A stretch of DNA of 22,825 nucleotides, taken from IMG/VR virus record IMGVR_UViG_3300032278_000123, positions 1 through 22,825 of that record. One strand, written 5' to 3'. Both the position numbers and the translations under genes were made by a program. Positions 12,957-19,223 of the stretch are shown here, piece after piece (the stretch's first letter is position 1; the number at the start of each line of letters is the position of its first letter). The notes beneath the pieces are model-generated. The model was not told where the DNA came from and searched no databases. It saw only the letters and a program-made list of their open reading frames with translations. This DNA is from a virus.

Positions 12957-13024
12957 CCTAATTAATACTATTACTATTATATATATTATAAATCTTCCAA
13001 TTTTTTATTAAAACTTCTATTTTA
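12957..13024 (-). promoter_or_regulatory. Early promoter repeat, copy C
   Basis: The minus-strand core is GAAGATTTATAATATATA (12997-12980), with the upstream AAAATAGAAGTTTTA that copies A and B also carry. It drives the 58-aa and 78-aa genes and lies back to back with the plus-strand copy at 13052. Confidence 0.55.
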
Positions 13025-13028
13025 TAAA

Positions 13029-13075
13029 ATTAGATGTATTATTTAATTTTAGGATGCTTTATTATATATAAAGAT
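13029..13075 (+). promoter_or_regulatory. Early promoter repeat, plus-strand copy
   Basis: The core reads GATGCTTTATTATATATA (13053-13070), 29 nt before the ATG of the zinc-finger-like gene. The preceding TAGATGTATTATTTAATTTTAG aligns with the upstream half of copies A and B. It forms a divergent pair with copy C. Confidence 0.5.
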
Positions 13076-13098
13076 AATAAAGTAAGAAAGGAGAAAAC

Positions 13099-13341
13099 AT
13101 GGCTGAGATGAAAAAGCGAATAGAATGCGACATTTGCGGTGGTCTATGTGAAATAAAGACTGATGCGAATGGAAAAGAATACTGGCGGGGTGGTGAAAGC
13201 GCTCACCCGTATGAGTTCTCTGACGAAGTCTTAAAACAGCGGGATGGTGACCCTAGATGTTGCATGCAATGTAATGTTGACATTGTAATGCCTCTACGAT
13301 TAGGTATGGTAACAATGGAGGAACTGAAAAATGAAGCATAA
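13099..13341 (+). CDS. Zinc-finger-like small protein
   Basis: The 80-residue protein has two CxxC-type clusters, CDICGGLC (10-17) and CCMQCN (54-59), which together could bind one zinc ion as a Cys4 ribbon. Between them is a charged linker with WRGGESAHPYEFSDE. Such small zinc proteins are common in phage early regions and may act as DNA- or protein-binding modulators; no specific function can be read here. The ATG follows GAAAGGAG with 7 nt spacing. The stop overlaps the start of the next gene by 11 nt, which suggests coupling. Confidence 0.75.
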   Translation: MAEMKKRIECDICGGLCEIKTDANGKEYWRGGESAHPYEFSDEVLKQRDGDPRCCMQCNVDIVMPLRLGMVTMEELKNEA

Positions 13342-13636
13342 GTTCGAAAAATTACAGGCAGAGGAGTCACTGAAACCTACTAACTCACTCTGGACGATAG
13401 ACAAAAAAGAAGACGAGCCCGACTTAAAAAGGGCGCAAAGATTTGTCTGTGGTTATATTGCGTGTGTTCAGCTGGAAGATGGTGACTGTCTCATAGTTAA
13501 CGAAGAAGGCAAACTTCATCAATTACCGATTAATGTAGCTGCGACTAAACTATGGAGAAAAAGTAATCCACTGTCTGAAGATTATATGGTTGGAAATGTT
13601 ATTTATATTAAGAAGGAAGCTAGAAAAAGTTATTAG
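13331..13636 (+). CDS. DUF3846-like small protein
   Basis: The 101-residue protein contains CGYIACVQLEDGDCLIVNEE (40-59), then GKLHQLPINVAATKLWR (60-76) and a final strand YMVGNVIYI (85-93). This order (strand, acidic turn, LIVNEEGK, Leu-Pro-hN-AT) is the pattern I associate with DUF3846, a small phage and plasmid family of unknown role. The region before residue 35 is charged and looks flexible. The gene overlaps the zinc-finger-like gene and ends just before the long gene-free structured segment. No catalytic residues stand out. Confidence 0.65.
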   Translation: MKHKFEKLQAEESLKPTNSLWTIDKKEDEPDLKRAQRFVCGYIACVQLEDGDCLIVNEEGKLHQLPINVAATKLWRKSNPLSEDYMVGNVIYIKKEARKSY

Positions 13637-13639
13637 AGA

Positions 13640-13912
13640 TTATGGGGGATGGAACCAGTACGCTGTAATGGCGTTGCATATATGTGGGTGAAATCCCTGG
13701 CAACATAGCCGAGTAAAATCGGCGACCCCCTGTAAAGGGAAGATTTTTGTAATATTAACTGTAGTTAATGATTTAGTATACAAAAAATAACAATCTTCCC
13801 GGTGATGAGGCGAGTACTTTACCCATGTTTCGTACAACTTTCATCGGAGTAAACATATGGGCTCATGATGAAAGTAGGGTTTCTCCGTACTCGCCGCTGA
13901 ACTTAAATTAAA
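13640..13912 (+). ncRNA. Candidate structured RNA, three paired domains
   Basis: About 275 nt with no credible gene fold into three domains in plus-strand RNA. Domain 1: GGGGG (13644-13648) pairs with CCCCC (13726-13730) around ACGC/GCGT (13660/13671), GTTGC/GCAAC (13673/13700) and GCCGA/TCGGC (13708/13719). Domain 2: GGGAAGATT (13737-13745) with AATCTTCCC (13792-13800), inner TTTGTA/TACAAA and TTAAC/GTTAA. Domain 3: GGCGAGTAC (13809-13817) with GTACTCGCC (13887-13895), enclosing ACTTTCATC (13837-13845) with GATGAAAGT (13867-13875). CCCAT and GTTT (13822-13830) can also pair with AAAC and ATGGG (13851-13861), a pseudoknot or alternative fold. I recognise no known RNA class. It precedes the 68-aa gene. 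Confidence 0.6.
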
Positions 13913-13925
13913 GAAAGGAGATAAG

Positions 13926-14132
13926 ATGAAACTTAATATGAGAGAAATAAAGTGGATTAGGCAGTCTTTATATGCGCATGCCACAAAATATAAGACCAGC
14001 CAAAATCCTGACTTCCTAAAATATAATGATCAACTTTTGAAACTTCACAAGAAGTTTCGTAAATGGGAGTTAAAAATAGAAGACAAATTAGAAAAAAGAC
14101 ATGATGAAACAACCAATATAGTGAGGTACTAA
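13926..14132 (+). CDS. 68-aa basic hypothetical protein
   Basis: The product is very basic and helical (starts MKLNMREIKWIRQSLYAHAT, later KLHKKFRKWELKIEDKLEKR), with no membrane span and no known motif. The ATG has AAAGGAG 6 nt upstream, one of the better ribosome sites in the window. It follows the structured segment at 13640-13912, which may control its translation or be processed away from it. It is separated by 1 nt from the next gene. A nucleic-acid-binding role would fit the charge, but this is only a guess. Confidence 0.65.
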   Translation: MKLNMREIKWIRQSLYAHATKYKTSQNPDFLKYNDQLLKLHKKFRKWELKIEDKLEKRHDETTNIVRY

Positions 14133-14133
14133 A

Positions 14134-14397
14134 ATGGAACTAAGGTATGGAACGAAAACCAGAACCAAACTAATGGAGGTTTGGAGGAACACATCTGCGA
14201 AACGAGACACAGCAGTTGATTTAAATATCGGTTACCTTGACGATGCTTTGTTGGGTTGGGCTTATCGTAATGCCCCCATCGAAGTGTTGAGAGAAAAACT
14301 AAGAGAATATAAAAAGAATTACGATTATATAGATAGGAGATACGACAAACGGACTAAGATTAGTACAGATGATTATACCGAAGAACTATACGACTAG
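14134..14397 (+). CDS. 87-aa hypothetical protein
   Basis: The 87-residue protein begins MELRYGTKTRTKLMEVWRNT. It is rich in Arg, Lys and Tyr, with a helical centre (IEVLREKLREYKKNYDYIDR) and an acidic end. No family is recognised. It is the last gene of the plus-strand group that started at 13099, and a terminator follows within 45-100 nt. The ATG has GAGG 8-10 nt upstream, within the end of the preceding gene. Confidence 0.65.
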   Translation: MELRYGTKTRTKLMEVWRNTSAKRDTAVDLNIGYLDDALLGWAYRNAPIEVLREKLREYKKNYDYIDRRYDKRTKISTDDYTEELYD

Positions 14398-14438
14398 TTC
14401 TTCCCCTAAATTGAGGGCTACAAAATAAAGGACACTTC

Positions 14439-14497
14439 AAAGTTACACTTCTAAAGTGTTAGTATATAGGGGTTTTTGAACTTTTTTTTATTTTTTT
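14439..14497 (+). terminator. Rho-independent terminator of the 13.1-14.4 kb group
   Basis: AAAGTT (14439-14444) pairs with AACTTT (14479-14484), enclosing ACACTT (14445-14450) with AAGTGT (14454-14459). The sequence then runs T7-A-T8. The long T tract is the best support; the outer stem overlaps its first bases. Confidence 0.6.
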
Positions 14498-14598
14498 TGT
14501 TGTAAAGTTACCAATAGACCAATAACTATCTCTCCTGCGATGGCCTAAACCATTGATTCTACATAATAAAGTTCATTATTGGTATATAGTATTGGGGC

Positions 14599-14724
14599 TC
14601 ATTTTGAGCCAATAATCGCCAATACAACCGCAAATGCCGCGGATATTCCTAATATAAATATCAGGACGAGGCCCGCGGCTAGCAGTAAAAGTGGCGAAAA
14701 TAACCAACTTAAAAACGTCAACAT
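14599..14724 (-). CDS. 41-aa membrane protein
   Basis: The frame starts at ATG 14724-14722, overlapping the stop of the preceding gene as TAATG, and ends at TGA 14601-14599. After a short start (MLTFLSWLFSP) almost all residues are hydrophobic (LLLLAAGLVLIFILGISAAF, then AVVLAIIG), enough for one long or two short membrane spans, ending in Ser-Lys. No family is recognised. It is the last gene of the minus-strand operon that begins at 15641. Pairing with another tiny membrane protein is reminiscent of holin and antiholin pairs, but this is inference from size and hydropathy alone. Confidence 0.6.
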   Translation of the reverse strand: MLTFLSWLFSPLLLLAAGLVLIFILGISAAFAVVLAIIGSK

Positions 14725-14849
14725 TAGTCCCAAACCTGTAAGATTACGTAGACTAATATTAAGAACCAGATACCGGCAACTGTCCAGCTAACTATTTTCC
14801 AGACGTTGTTCATTTTTATCTCCTGTTCCCAGTCAGTATGACTTTTCAT
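14724..14849 (-). CDS. 41-aa membrane protein with two possible starts
   Basis: The first ATG (14849-14847) overlaps the previous stop as TAATG and has GGAG 7-8 nt upstream. A second in-frame ATG at codon 13 (14813-14811) has its own CAGGAG site. The long form adds a charged MKSHTDWEQEIK to the short form, whose body has one membrane span (IVSWTVAGIWFLILVYVILQ) and a short WD end. Dual starts that differ in N-terminal charge occur in lambda-type holins, where the two forms antagonise each other. Here the arrangement is seen, but the function is inferred. The stop overlaps the next gene as TAATG. Confidence 0.6.
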   Translation of the reverse strand: MKSHTDWEQEIKMNNVWKIVSWTVAGIWFLILVYVILQVWD

Positions 14850-15061
14850 TATGCATCTCCTTGTTTTTTACGGATGCGTTCAATATCAACATATCCCGCA
14901 GCTTGGTAAGGAACAAGTTCTCCATCCTTGCGGACAAATTCCCCGTCCCTACCAATACGCGCTGCCAAAACACGTCGGTTCATCGTCACGTAAAGTGTAG
15001 GGTAGAGTACATGCTCTACCCCATTAACCCTTATCTTTCGATAAGTATCGTCAGGTGTCAT
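14849..15061 (-). CDS. 70-aa basic hypothetical protein
   Basis: I place the start at the ATG 15061-15059, 4 nt after the preceding stop. A longer frame with 11 more residues (rich in Lys and Arg) begins inside the upstream gene without a ribosome site. The product (MTPDDTYRKIRVNGVEHVLY at the start) is basic and strand-rich, with a segment RRVLAARIGRDGEFVRKDGE and no known motif. Its stop is shared with the start of the following membrane gene. Function unknown. The start choice is uncertain. Confidence 0.6.
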   Translation of the reverse strand: MTPDDTYRKIRVNGVEHVLYPTLYVTMNRRVLAARIGRDGEFVRKDGELVPYQAAGYVDIERIRKKQGDA

Positions 15062-15065
15062 TTTC

Positions 15066-15641
15066 TCACGACGCCTTAGCTTCCGATTTTTCATCGATTG
15101 TATTCCTTAACTTTTTTGTAAGTTTATTAACTTCATCAGTAATCCCATCGCACTCTTCTAAGATTTTCTGATGGTAAGGGTGCTCTTCAAACTCACCCTG
15201 ATGCTCAGCAAGGGTCATTCCGTGAGTCACTGCAATGTGCGATGAGTTTGGTATAAATTGCACCACACAAACATTCCCAACAAATTGAGGCATTCGACGT
15301 TGAATTTCGATAGTCTCACCTCTTTTTTCCTGGGACCACTTTATAAAGTTTAAGCGTGCTTCAATTGCCCACTTATTCAATACTCTGTCTTCCTTAATGA
15401 ATGTACTTTCAATAGGCGAGTAGTACATTGAAAAGTTTTCGGTAGGATGGACATCAGAATGCCGACCTATATTTGTAAGAAGGCCATCTGAACCATATTC
15501 TTTTAAAACTTCTCTGAAGTTATCACCTAAGATAAGGTGCTGCAGATGTTTCACAATATCGCCACGATTTTCAACTACCATATCTTCCCCTAAGCCAGGG
15601 TCTTGATTGACAGCATCAAAAGATTTAATATTCCAAGACAT
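15066..15641 (-). CDS. 191-aa hypothetical early protein
   Basis: The 191-residue soluble protein starts MSWNIKSFDAVNQDPGLGED. Distinct segments are NFREVLKEYGSDGLLTNIGR (41-60), a Trp-containing stretch around residue 90 and a strand-rich RRMPQFVGNVCVVQFIPNSS. The C-terminal third is Glu/Lys-rich and likely coiled. No catalytic motif or known family is recognised. It is the first gene of the minus-strand operon behind promoter copy at 15661-15711, with GAAAGGAG close to the ATG. As the largest early protein in this group it may be a host-takeover factor, but nothing in the sequence proves it. Confidence 0.7.
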   Translation of the reverse strand: MSWNIKSFDAVNQDPGLGEDMVVENRGDIVKHLQHLILGDNFREVLKEYGSDGLLTNIGRHSDVHPTENFSMYYSPIESTFIKEDRVLNKWAIEARLNFIKWSQEKRGETIEIQRRMPQFVGNVCVVQFIPNSSHIAVTHGMTLAEHQGEFEEHPYHQKILEECDGITDEVNKLTKKLRNTIDEKSEAKAS

Positions 15642-15660
15642 TTTTTCTCCTTTCTATATA

Positions 15661-15711
15661 TTATCATATAATATAATTATATTTCATCCGATTTTATAAG
15701 TACACTTCTTT
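15661..15711 (-). promoter_or_regulatory. Early promoter repeat, minus-strand copy before the 191-aa gene
   Basis: The minus-strand core is GATGAAATATAATTATA (15689-15673) preceded by a GAAGTGTACTTATAAAATCG upstream half. It lies back to back with the plus-strand copy at 15728-15772 in the 269-nt gap between the two divergent operons. Confidence 0.5.
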
Positions 15712-15727
15712 TTTTAAAAAAGAGGTA

Positions 15728-15772
15728 AAATAAATGTTTACTTTTATTATTGGAAGAATTATTATATATATT
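15728..15772 (+). promoter_or_regulatory. Early promoter repeat, plus-strand copy before the replication operon
   Basis: The core is GAAGAATTATTATATATA (15753-15770), preceded by AAAATAAATGTTTACTTTTA, which resembles the upstream half of the other copies. It would produce a leader of about 140 nt before the 93-aa gene; that leader holds a GGGGAGCTCC-rich segment (15859-15868) facing a run of C (15887-15892). Confidence 0.5.
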
Positions 15773-15910
15773 AAGTACTTAGAGTTAACACGACGGAGTT
15801 ATTCGGATAAGTTGTTTCTCTTTGTGCTTGTTTTGAAATGATGTTCATGTTAAATTAAGGGGAGCTCCGGAGATTCCCGTTTCCAGCCCCCCTCTTTTTA
15901 GGAGAAAGAT

Positions 15911-16192
15911 ATGAGAAGAAAGACAAAAAATAAGTGGGTTTATCAAATGCCGTCGATGCTCACTATAGAAGATGTAAATAAGAGGCGGCCTCCCTTACCC
16001 AATCAAGCACGCAATATTGCTAAGATTCTCTTAGAGGCGGGCGCATTAAAACGGCCAGCTCTTTTAGAAGCCATGCAGACACTAGTCAAGACGAAGCAAA
16101 AGGGTGGGGCAAATAGAATTTTAACATATTACCAGAAACTCTTAGTTGATGCTGGTTTTCTGATTTTGACAAAGAGGCCTAACAATGGCTAA
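15911..16192 (+). CDS. 93-aa basic protein, possibly DNA-binding
   Basis: The product starts MRRKTKNKWVYQMPSMLTIE and is strongly basic. Residues about 30-88 show a helix-helix-helix-strand pattern (NQARNIAKILLEAGALKRPA, then ILTYYQKLLVDAGFLILTK) that resembles a winged helix-turn-helix fold, but no family motif confirms it. The ATG follows TAGGAGAAAG with a good spacing. It opens the large plus-strand replication operon and overlaps the methyltransferase gene by 8 nt. A regulator of the operon or a replication accessory are both possible. Confidence 0.6.
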   Translation: MRRKTKNKWVYQMPSMLTIEDVNKRRPPLPNQARNIAKILLEAGALKRPALLEAMQTLVKTKQKGGANRILTYYQKLLVDAGFLILTKRPNNG

Positions 16193-17090
16193 TGCAAGAG
16201 GCAAAGAGATCGACAATACTCATCTGAGTATTGTACAAGCCGAGGCTCGAGGTTTTCTCCATAGGGATTATATTGCTCATTGCTTGCGCTGGACGCATGT
16301 GGTGAAATATCTTAGTCTCAAGAAAAGATACAAAGAAGCCAATATTCTAGATGTGGGATGTGGAAAGGACATGCCATTGGCTCGTACCTTAATGACCTCG
16401 AGACTCGCACCTATGTCATATTTAGGTGTGGATTTCAACGCGATGGAAATTCCTTCGATGTTTGAAAAGACTACCTTTCAACCTAAACTTATTCAGAATG
16501 AAGATTTTTCACTCCTTGACCTTAAATTATGGTTTGAGATGAAAATGGGAGAAGGGTGGAAACCTAACTATGTTACTTGTTTTGAAGTCCTAGAGCATGT
16601 TGAGCCGTGGACCGCGATTAAAATACTTGGCAACATTGGCGAGCATGTCAGTGATGATAATACATGCTGGTTCTCGACCCCTTGCTGGGATGAAAAGGTA
16701 GGGGCCGCCGCAAACCATGTTAATGAGATGACCTATGAGGCGTTCGGTTCTCTCTTAGAACATATGGGATTCAAGATTCTAGATCATTGGGGGACATTTG
16801 CCTCAATTAAAGATTATCGCATCCACATGGATCTAAAGACTGAAGAGATGTTTGACAAATTAAAAGAATATTACGATAGCAATTATATCGCAACGATATT
16901 TGCCCCGCTTTACCCGCAACACTCCCGAAATTGTCTTTGGGAGACTCAATTTTGTGGACGATTAAAGCTCGAAGAAAGGAACTTTGGACCAATAGATAAG
17001 ATTGAGGGCAGACTTGGTTCATCTACACACTGGAGAGAGTTAGTAAAATGTACAAACGCGGAAGAAAAGGAAGTTTCTACAGAGACGTAG
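16185..17090 (+). CDS. SAM-dependent methyltransferase (class I)
   Basis: The 301-residue protein carries a Rossmann methyltransferase core: motif I ILDVGCGKD (54-62), the acidic residue after strand 2 in GVDFN (81-85), the FEVLEHVE motif (133-140) and the strand 5 segment CWFSTP (161-166). This is the small-molecule or protein methyltransferase pattern; the (D/N/S)PPY motif of DNA amino-methyltransferases and the PC motif of C5 enzymes are absent. The C-terminal 100 residues are family-specific and contain several aromatic residues. The substrate is unknown. Its place upstream of the nucleotide enzymes leaves open a role in base modification. It overlaps the next gene by 43 nt. Confidence 0.75.
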   Translation: MANARGKEIDNTHLSIVQAEARGFLHRDYIAHCLRWTHVVKYLSLKKRYKEANILDVGCGKDMPLARTLMTSRLAPMSYLGVDFNAMEIPSMFEKTTFQPKLIQNEDFSLLDLKLWFEMKMGEGWKPNYVTCFEVLEHVEPWTAIKILGNIGEHVSDDNTCWFSTPCWDEKVGAAANHVNEMTYEAFGSLLEHMGFKILDHWGTFASIKDYRIHMDLKTEEMFDKLKEYYDSNYIATIFAPLYPQHSRNCLWETQFCGRLKLEERNFGPIDKIEGRLGSSTHWRELVKCTNAEEKEVSTET

Positions 17091-17431
17091 AAGACTTTCA
17101 TCGAAAGTTTCTGCTTGGATATGCTGGACGCCCAAGAATGCTTGAAGAGGAAATCATGCTGGCTAGGTGCAGTCACCAACAAGAGGAGCTTGCTGAGATA
17201 CTCAAAGGAATTTATGAAAATGATAAAGTGCAGGTTCTTGATGGGTTAGTTGATACTGTATATGTGGCGTTAGGCACATCCTATCTTATGGGCTTTGATT
17301 TTGAAGAGGCCTGGGATAGAGTCCATGAAACAAATATGAAGAAAGTTAGAATGAAAACAAAACGATCAAAGATAGATGTTGTAAAGCCAGTTGGCTGGAA
17401 AGCACCTGTCTTAAAAGACTTATGCGAATAA
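17048..17431 (+). CDS. MazG/PRA-PH-like nucleotide pyrophosphohydrolase
   Basis: The 127-residue protein is an all-alpha NTP pyrophosphohydrolase: a first helix DVEDFHRKF (13-21), the metal-binding QEELAE (45-50), a second acidic pair in LDGLVD (64-69) and the typical closing KPVGWKAPVL (113-122), which I recall from phage phosphoribosyl-ATP pyrophosphohydrolase-like proteins. Such enzymes cleave (d)NTPs to monophosphates. T4 Gp56, the dCTPase/dUTPase of the same broad fold, feeds dCMP hydroxymethylase and deaminase, and all three counterparts are neighbours here. Substrate cannot be read from sequence. It overlaps the methyltransferase by 43 nt and the kinase by 10 nt. Confidence 0.8.
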   Translation: MYKRGRKGSFYRDVEDFHRKFLLGYAGRPRMLEEEIMLARCSHQQEELAEILKGIYENDKVQVLDGLVDTVYVALGTSYLMGFDFEEAWDRVHETNMKKVRMKTKRSKIDVVKPVGWKAPVLKDLCE

Positions 17432-18435
17432 TAGTTTTAGATGGCCCCGATGCAGTAGGTAAGACTACTCTCGCGAAGGCAATTATAGAGAAGTATCCAA
17501 AAACTAAGTATTTCCACCTTGGTTATAGATACAAGGACAGGATGTTTGATTACCATACAGCGGCAATTAGGGTTGCTGGAAAAGCAGCGGTAACTCATAA
17601 CGTCATTCTTGATCGTTGGTGGCCGAGTGAAGGCTGCTATGCAAGTATATATCGAGGTGGTAGTGCTTGGCCGCTTCAAGGAAGGTTCTTAGAACGAGCC
17701 GGTTTAAAATACGGTGCAGTTTACGTGATGTGCCTGCCTGATGAAAATACTGCTAAAAGATTTAAAAAGATGAAAGAAGAGCGCACAGAGATGTATGAAG
17801 ATATTAAAGAAGTTAGCGAGCTATACACAAAGTTTTATAATGGAGACAAAGACCATAAAGATAAAGGAAATTATATTGATCAAATTATTCTTAATGGAGG
17901 CGCTAAAGAGATTCCTTATTTTTTACCTTACACCATTGAAAAGTGGGGTGCGCACAAAGATATGTTTATTGATATGATTATGCATGCCGCAAAAAAGATG
18001 AGAATGACACAGTGGCTAACTGCTTTAAATCCAAATGAGCATAACATCTTAGGACATAAGCAATTTGCTAAATATCTATTTGTAGGTGATAAAGTGAACC
18101 CTAAATATAAAAGATTATTTTGGCCATTTTTTGAATACGGAAATTGCAGTTTAAGCTTTACAACTATATTAAATAAATTGTGGATCAAAGAAAGAAATTG
18201 TGCTTGGACAAATATACATCATCCAATAACAGGACAACTTGATTTACGATTTCCTAAGGCTGCAAATGGTCATATCAAGATTATTGCATTAGGAAAAGAA
18301 GCAAAAGAAGCTTTAGATAAAAACGAGATTAAAACCCATGCGGTTTTAAAACACCCTCAGTACTATAGGAGATTTTTAGGTAGCCTAAAGACGGGGGACC
18401 CTTTATATAATGATTTGAAGGAGGTGATAATATGA
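17422..18435 (+). CDS. Deoxynucleoside monophosphate kinase fused to a UDG-like domain
   Basis: The 337-residue protein has two parts. Residues 1-195 are a thymidylate-kinase-like P-loop enzyme with GPDAVGKTT (8-16) and the DRWWPSE motif (64-70) that corresponds to the DRY/H base-binding motif. Residues about 205-330 resemble the uracil-DNA glycosylase superfamily: YLFVGDKVNP (218-227), WPFFEYGNCSL (234-244), AWTNIHHP (261-268), IIALGKEA (287-294) and KHPQYYRRF (310-318), in the order and spacing of motifs 1 to 3. The usual glycosylase catalytic residues are not obvious. It could phosphorylate dTMP or a modified dCMP; the second domain may recognise or remove a base. It shares ATGA with the next gene. 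Confidence 0.7.
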   Translation: MRIIVLDGPDAVGKTTLAKAIIEKYPKTKYFHLGYRYKDRMFDYHTAAIRVAGKAAVTHNVILDRWWPSEGCYASIYRGGSAWPLQGRFLERAGLKYGAVYVMCLPDENTAKRFKKMKEERTEMYEDIKEVSELYTKFYNGDKDHKDKGNYIDQIILNGGAKEIPYFLPYTIEKWGAHKDMFIDMIMHAAKKMRMTQWLTALNPNEHNILGHKQFAKYLFVGDKVNPKYKRLFWPFFEYGNCSLSFTTILNKLWIKERNCAWTNIHHPITGQLDLRFPKAANGHIKIIALGKEAKEALDKNEIKTHAVLKHPQYYRRFLGSLKTGDPLYNDLKEVII

Positions 18436-19223
18436 CAGCAAATGATGTTTGGTATCATACTGCCCTGCACTTGCTCAATACGGGAAAGGAGTTCAATCCA
18501 AAAGACTTAGACACCCGAGAGCACGTTAATTTTCAGACAGCAGTTCCAATGTCTCATCCATTTGTAACGTACAAGGAGAGAAAATTAGGTTATAAATTCA
18601 TGGCTGCAGAAGCCGCTACCATTTTGATTGGCGGAAATACTGTAGCAAGTTTAAAACCATTCTCAAAGGAAATCGCTAGTTTTTCTGATGATGGATATTT
18701 CTTCTCCGGTGCTTATGGACCGAGGGTCGTGGATCAACTTACATACATCGTAGACTGTTTGGTTGAGGATGAGTTTTCTCGACAGGCAGTAATGACTTTG
18801 TGGCGTAAGAATCCAAGACAAAGTAAGGATATTCCTTGCACTGTTGCATTACAGTTCTTAATAAGGGATGGAAGACTTCATTGCATTGCGACCATGAGAT
18901 CGAGTGATATCTGGTTGGGATGGCCATATGATGTGTTTAACTTTACCATGATCTCGCACTATCTCTCATTATTGTGGGAACATAGGAAAGGTTATTCTTT
19001 GACACTTGGTATGCTCTATATTAATGCTGGGAGTCAACATCTTTATTGGGACGATTTCGATAAGGTAAAGAAATTGCGTTCTGGCGACTATGACGAAAAA
19101 ATAGTTCTAGTAACTGAGTCACAGAACCCTTTTATAGGTTTTAATAGCCCACATAACTTGGTAGAGTGGCTTATTGAAAGAGCTGAGAATGGAGATTTGT
19201 TAGATAAATGCAGACAAGATTGA
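18432..19223 (+). CDS. Thymidylate synthase-family enzyme, possible dCMP hydroxymethylase
   Basis: The 263-residue protein aligns along the catalytic core of thymidylate synthase: the nucleophile Cys136 in DIPCTVALQF, the phosphate-binding Arg156-Ser157 and Asp159 in MRSSDIWLG, and His203 and Tyr205 in SQHLYW. In E. coli ThyA the segment GLPFNIASY holds Asn177, which reads the 3-NH/4-oxo edge of uracil; here the matching segment is GWPYDVFNF, with Asp167. Asn to Asp at this site is the hallmark of T4 dCMP hydroxymethylase (Gp42). The second Arg of the RR pair is Gln118. The enzyme should therefore prefer dCMP, making 5-hydroxymethyl-dCMP or 5-methyl-dCMP with a folate cofactor. Ordinary TS is the alternative. 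Confidence 0.75.
   Translation: MTANDVWYHTALHLLNTGKEFNPKDLDTREHVNFQTAVPMSHPFVTYKERKLGYKFMAAEAATILIGGNTVASLKPFSKEIASFSDDGYFFSGAYGPRVVDQLTYIVDCLVEDEFSRQAVMTLWRKNPRQSKDIPCTVALQFLIRDGRLHCIATMRSSDIWLGWPYDVFNFTMISHYLSLLWEHRKGYSLTLGMLYINAGSQHLYWDDFDKVKKLRSGDYDEKIVLVTESQNPFIGFNSPHNLVEWLIERAENGDLLDKCRQD

Noticed and set aside
13644-13730. tRNA-like cloverleaf
   Set aside because: It is closed by five G-C pairs and has three inner hairpins, but there is no anticodon arm of correct size, no T-loop sequence GTTCRA and no acceptor length of seven pairs.
13686-13740. Resemblance to a cobalamin riboswitch (GGTGAAATCC and CCCTGTAA pieces)
   Set aside because: The conserved B12-box sequence and the order of core helices are missing, and no cobalamin-related gene follows.
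13640-13837. Minus-strand 65-codon frame
   Set aside because: It lies across the structured RNA segment, has no ribosome site or homologous pattern, and is rich in Cys and His by chance.
13803-13904. Hammerhead-ribozyme-like core (TGATGAGG, 9-bp stem, then GCTGAAC)
   Set aside because: The first core base is G instead of C and the GAAA after stem II is displaced by three bases, so the catalytic core is not present.
14579-14791. Plus-strand 70-codon frame
   Set aside because: It is antisense to the two coupled membrane genes, which have ribosome sites and TAATG junctions, while this frame has none.
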